Positions 62,177-64,000 of a DNA stretch of 64,000 nt are shown here, piece by piece. The DNA is from Modestobacter sp. L9-4 (GTDB lineage Bacteria > Actinomycetota > Actinomycetes > Mycobacteriales > Geodermatophilaceae): assembly GCF_019112525.1 (NCBI RefSeq), contig NZ_CP077800.1, positions 2,976,001 through 3,040,000 on the forward strand, written 5' to 3'. Made by a program: the position numbers and the translations under genes. The notes under the pieces were generated by a model. It was given only the letters and a program-made list of their open reading frames with translations. It ran no database searches and was not told where the DNA came from. Each line of letters starts with the position of its first letter. The stretch's first letter is position 1.

Positions 62177-63079
62177 GTGCCGACCTTCGTGACCGTCAGC
62201 CCGCACCTGCCCGGCCTGCTCGGCCCCGCCGGCTGGCGGGCGGTCGCCGCGACCGACCGGCTGGTCGCCCTGCCCGGCGCGGCCGCCACCGCCGAGGCGC
62301 TGCGCGCGGCCGGGACGCCGGTCACCGACGTGGCCTCCCTGGCCGAGGTGCCCGCGGGCGCGGTCTGCCTGCTCACGGCGGCCGAGGTCCCCGAGGGCGC
62401 CGATGTCGTGGCCGGTGCCCCCGAGCCGGCCGGCGTCCGGCTGCTGGACGTCGTCGCGGTCATGGACCGGCTGCGCTCACCCGGCGGCTGCCCCTGGGAC
62501 GCCGAGCAGACCCACGCCTCGCTGCGCGGCTACCTGCTGGAGGAGGCGCACGAGGCCTACGACGCGATCGTCGAGGAGGACCCCGCCGGCATGCGCGAGG
62601 AGCTCGGCGACGTCCTGCTCCAGGTCGTCTTCCACGCCCGGGTCGCCCAGGAGGCGCCGTTCGGCGTGCCCTTCGACGTCGACGACGTGGCCGGTGACCT
62701 GGTCGACAAGCTGGTGCGCCGGCACCCGCACGTGTTCGCCGACGCCGGCCCCCGCGACGTCGCGCAGGTCGAGGCCGGTTGGGACGAGATCAAGAAGGCG
62801 GAGAAGCAGCGCCGCTCGCCCACCGAGGGCGTCTCCCGCTCACAGCCGGCCACCTCGTGGGGCGCGGCGCTGGCCGGCCGGGCCGCCCGTGCCGGGCTGC
62901 CCACCCCGCCCGCCGGCGAGCTCACCGCCACCGACCCCGCCGAGCTGGGGGAGCAGCTGCTCGGGATCGTCGTCGCCGCCCGCGACCGCGGCTGGGACGC
63001 CGAGGACGCGCTGCGCACCGCCGTCCGCCGGTACGCCGACGACCTCGACACCGCCGCGCACGTCCGCACCGACGGCTGA
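62177..63079 (+). CDS. mazG: MazG nucleoside triphosphate pyrophosphohydrolase
   Basis: The 300-residue enzyme hydrolyses NTPs to NMPs and limits mutagenic nucleotides. An N-terminal region of about 90 residues precedes the MazG core: GGCPWDAEQTHASLRGYLLEEAHEAYDAI and the acidic EELGDVLLQVVFHARVA. A second partial helical region follows KKAEKQRR. The GTG is 6 nt after CACAAT (62165-62170), a leaderless arrangement; an upstream start would run through the terminator hairpin. Confidence 0.9.
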   Translation: MPTFVTVSPHLPGLLGPAGWRAVAATDRLVALPGAAATAEALRAAGTPVTDVASLAEVPAGAVCLLTAAEVPEGADVVAGAPEPAGVRLLDVVAVMDRLRSPGGCPWDAEQTHASLRGYLLEEAHEAYDAIVEEDPAGMREELGDVLLQVVFHARVAQEAPFGVPFDVDDVAGDLVDKLVRRHPHVFADAGPRDVAQVEAGWDEIKKAEKQRRSPTEGVSRSQPATSWGAALAGRAARAGLPTPPAGELTATDPAELGEQLLGIVVAARDRGWDAEDALRTAVRRYADDLDTAAHVRTDG

Positions 63080-63152
63080 CCGGCTCCCCCCGACGGGGGA
63101 CGCAGCACCCGCGGGCGGTCCGCGGGCCGCCCGGCACCCCGACGATGGGCCG

Positions 63153-64000
63153 GTGACCGTCGCCAGTGCTCCCGCGCGGACGGCCGTCGTCGTCGTCAAC
63201 TACGGGTCCCACCGCCTGCTCGCCGAGAACCTGCCCGGGCTGGGCGGCCGCCCCGACACCGCGGTGGTGGTGGTCGACAGCCGGCACTCCGACGCCGAGC
63301 GGACCGCCGTCACCGGGCTGGCGGCCGACCACGGCTGGGTGCTCGTCCCGCTGGCCGGCAACCCGGGCTTCGGGGCCGCCGTCAACGCCGGGGCCGACCG
63401 CGCCCGTGAGCTCGGGGCGCAGACCGTCGTGCTGCTCAACCCCGACGCCGTGCTGCCGATGACCGCGCTCGACGGCCTGGTCGCCGCCGTCGCCGACGAC
63501 CCCCGGGCGCTGGTGTGCCCGCTGGTCGAGGACGCCGACGGGGCCGTCTGGTTCGCCGGCGGTTCGCTGGACTGGGCCGACGGCCGCACGCGCACCCGCG
63601 GCGTCGACGTGACCACCGTCGACCACCCCTGGGTCACCGGCGCCTGCCTGGCGTTCTCCCTCGCGCTGTGGGACGAGGTCGGCGGCTTCGACGACCGGTA
63701 CTTCATGTACTGGGAGGACATCGACCTCAGCCACCGGGTGCAGGCCGCCGGTGGCCGGCTCGTCGTCCGCCGCGACCTGGTCGCCACCCACCTGGTCGGC
63801 GGCACGCAGGCCGGCGAGGGCAAGTCCGACCTCTACCTCCGCTACAACTGCCGCAACCGGCTGCTGTTCGCCGCCCAGCACCTGCAGGACGACGAGCTCG
63901 CCGGCTGGCTGCGCAGCTCCCCGGCGCACGCGCGGCGGGTGCTGCTGCGCGGTGGCCGGCGGGCGCTGTTGCGTCGTCCCGTCGGTCAGGTGCTGGCGGC
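63153..64000 (+). CDS. GT2-family glycosyltransferase (N-terminal part)
   Basis: The frame runs off the right edge. It shows TAVVVVNYGSHRLLAENLPGL, VVVVDSRHSDAE, LAGNPGFGAAVNAG, LLNPDAVLP, the acceptor-site GACLAFSLALWDEVGGFDDRYFMYWEDIDLSHRV near 165-200, and HLVGGT. This is the rhamnosyltransferase-like GT2 pattern. The GTG is 6 nt after GACGAT. The product is missing its C-terminus in this window. Confidence 0.9.
   Translation, partial: MTVASAPARTAVVVVNYGSHRLLAENLPGLGGRPDTAVVVVDSRHSDAERTAVTGLAADHGWVLVPLAGNPGFGAAVNAGADRARELGAQTVVLLNPDAVLPMTALDGLVAAVADDPRALVCPLVEDADGAVWFAGGSLDWADGRTRTRGVDVTTVDHPWVTGACLAFSLALWDEVGGFDDRYFMYWEDIDLSHRVQAAGGRLVVRRDLVATHLVGGTQAGEGKSDLYLRYNCRNRLLFAAQHLQDDELAGWLRSSPAHARRVLLRGGRRALLRRPVGQVLA

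Overview
The window is very GC-rich DNA with strong G/C third-position bias, many GTG starts, many start codons placed directly after a TANNNT-type -10 box, and an actinobacterial gene order. Cell-division (Glp/SepX), RpfB, protein O-mannosyltransferase and leaderless genes point to Actinomycetota. Overall protein style suggests Geodermatophilaceae (Blastococcus, Geodermatophilus or Modestobacter), but that family-level call is an inference.

Layout. 1-5.0 kb: a partial gene, a predicted DNA-repair glycosylase fused to a base-reader-like domain, a phosphotransferase/VOC pair, a YbaK editing protein, MscL, a SAF-domain protein and an FmdB/Ruc-type protein. 5.0-13.8 kb: an accessory block with a GAF-ANTAR regulator, SDR, MarR, flavin monooxygenase, a membrane protein, and a three-gene carrier / CoA-transferase / carboxyltransferase operon. 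13.8-18.7 kb: a conserved housekeeping and division block (5-formyl-THF cyclo-ligase, galU, glp, a RimJ-like acetyltransferase, sepX/glpR, tRNA-Ala). 18.9-21.3 kb: pmt and rsmI. 21.3-26.1 kb: a palindrome array around a DUF559 endonuclease gene, then corA, an amino-acid permease and a membrane protein. 26.1-37.9 kb: metG, tatD, a membrane protein, rpfB, rsmA, ispE, tRNA-Gln, glmU, prs, rplY, pth. 37.9-58.4 kb: an exopolysaccharide locus. 58.6-64 kb: mfd, mazG and the start of a glycosyltransferase gene.

The backbone follows the order known from Mycobacterium tuberculosis (Rv0985c to about Rv1021, with local inversions). The three accessory blocks look like insertions into that backbone. The exopolysaccharide locus contains a priming glycosylphosphotransferase, at least five glycosyltransferases, a Wzx-like flippase, an O-antigen-ligase-like protein, a chain-length/tyrosine-kinase protein with its phosphatase, and two CDP-alcohol enzymes. 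Together they could build, export and phospho-decorate a surface polymer. GalU and GlmU nearby make UDP-glucose and UDP-GlcNAc, which could feed it. A 1,830-residue secreted beta-propeller/LamG/PKD protein lies in the middle of the locus.

Most unusual observations: (1) inverted copies of a long palindrome flank the DUF559/AbiEi-like endonuclease gene, with a tandem duplication of the rsmI 3' end; (2) two conserved genes, rimJ-like and pth, have no ATG/GTG/TTG start available and probably use CTG; (3) about fifteen genes fit a leaderless promoter pattern, including a 26-bp divergent pair; (4) an FmdB protein lacks half of its zinc cysteines; (5) a Glp protein has altered MoeA catalytic motifs; (6) a putative modified-base reader is fused to a repair glycosylase.
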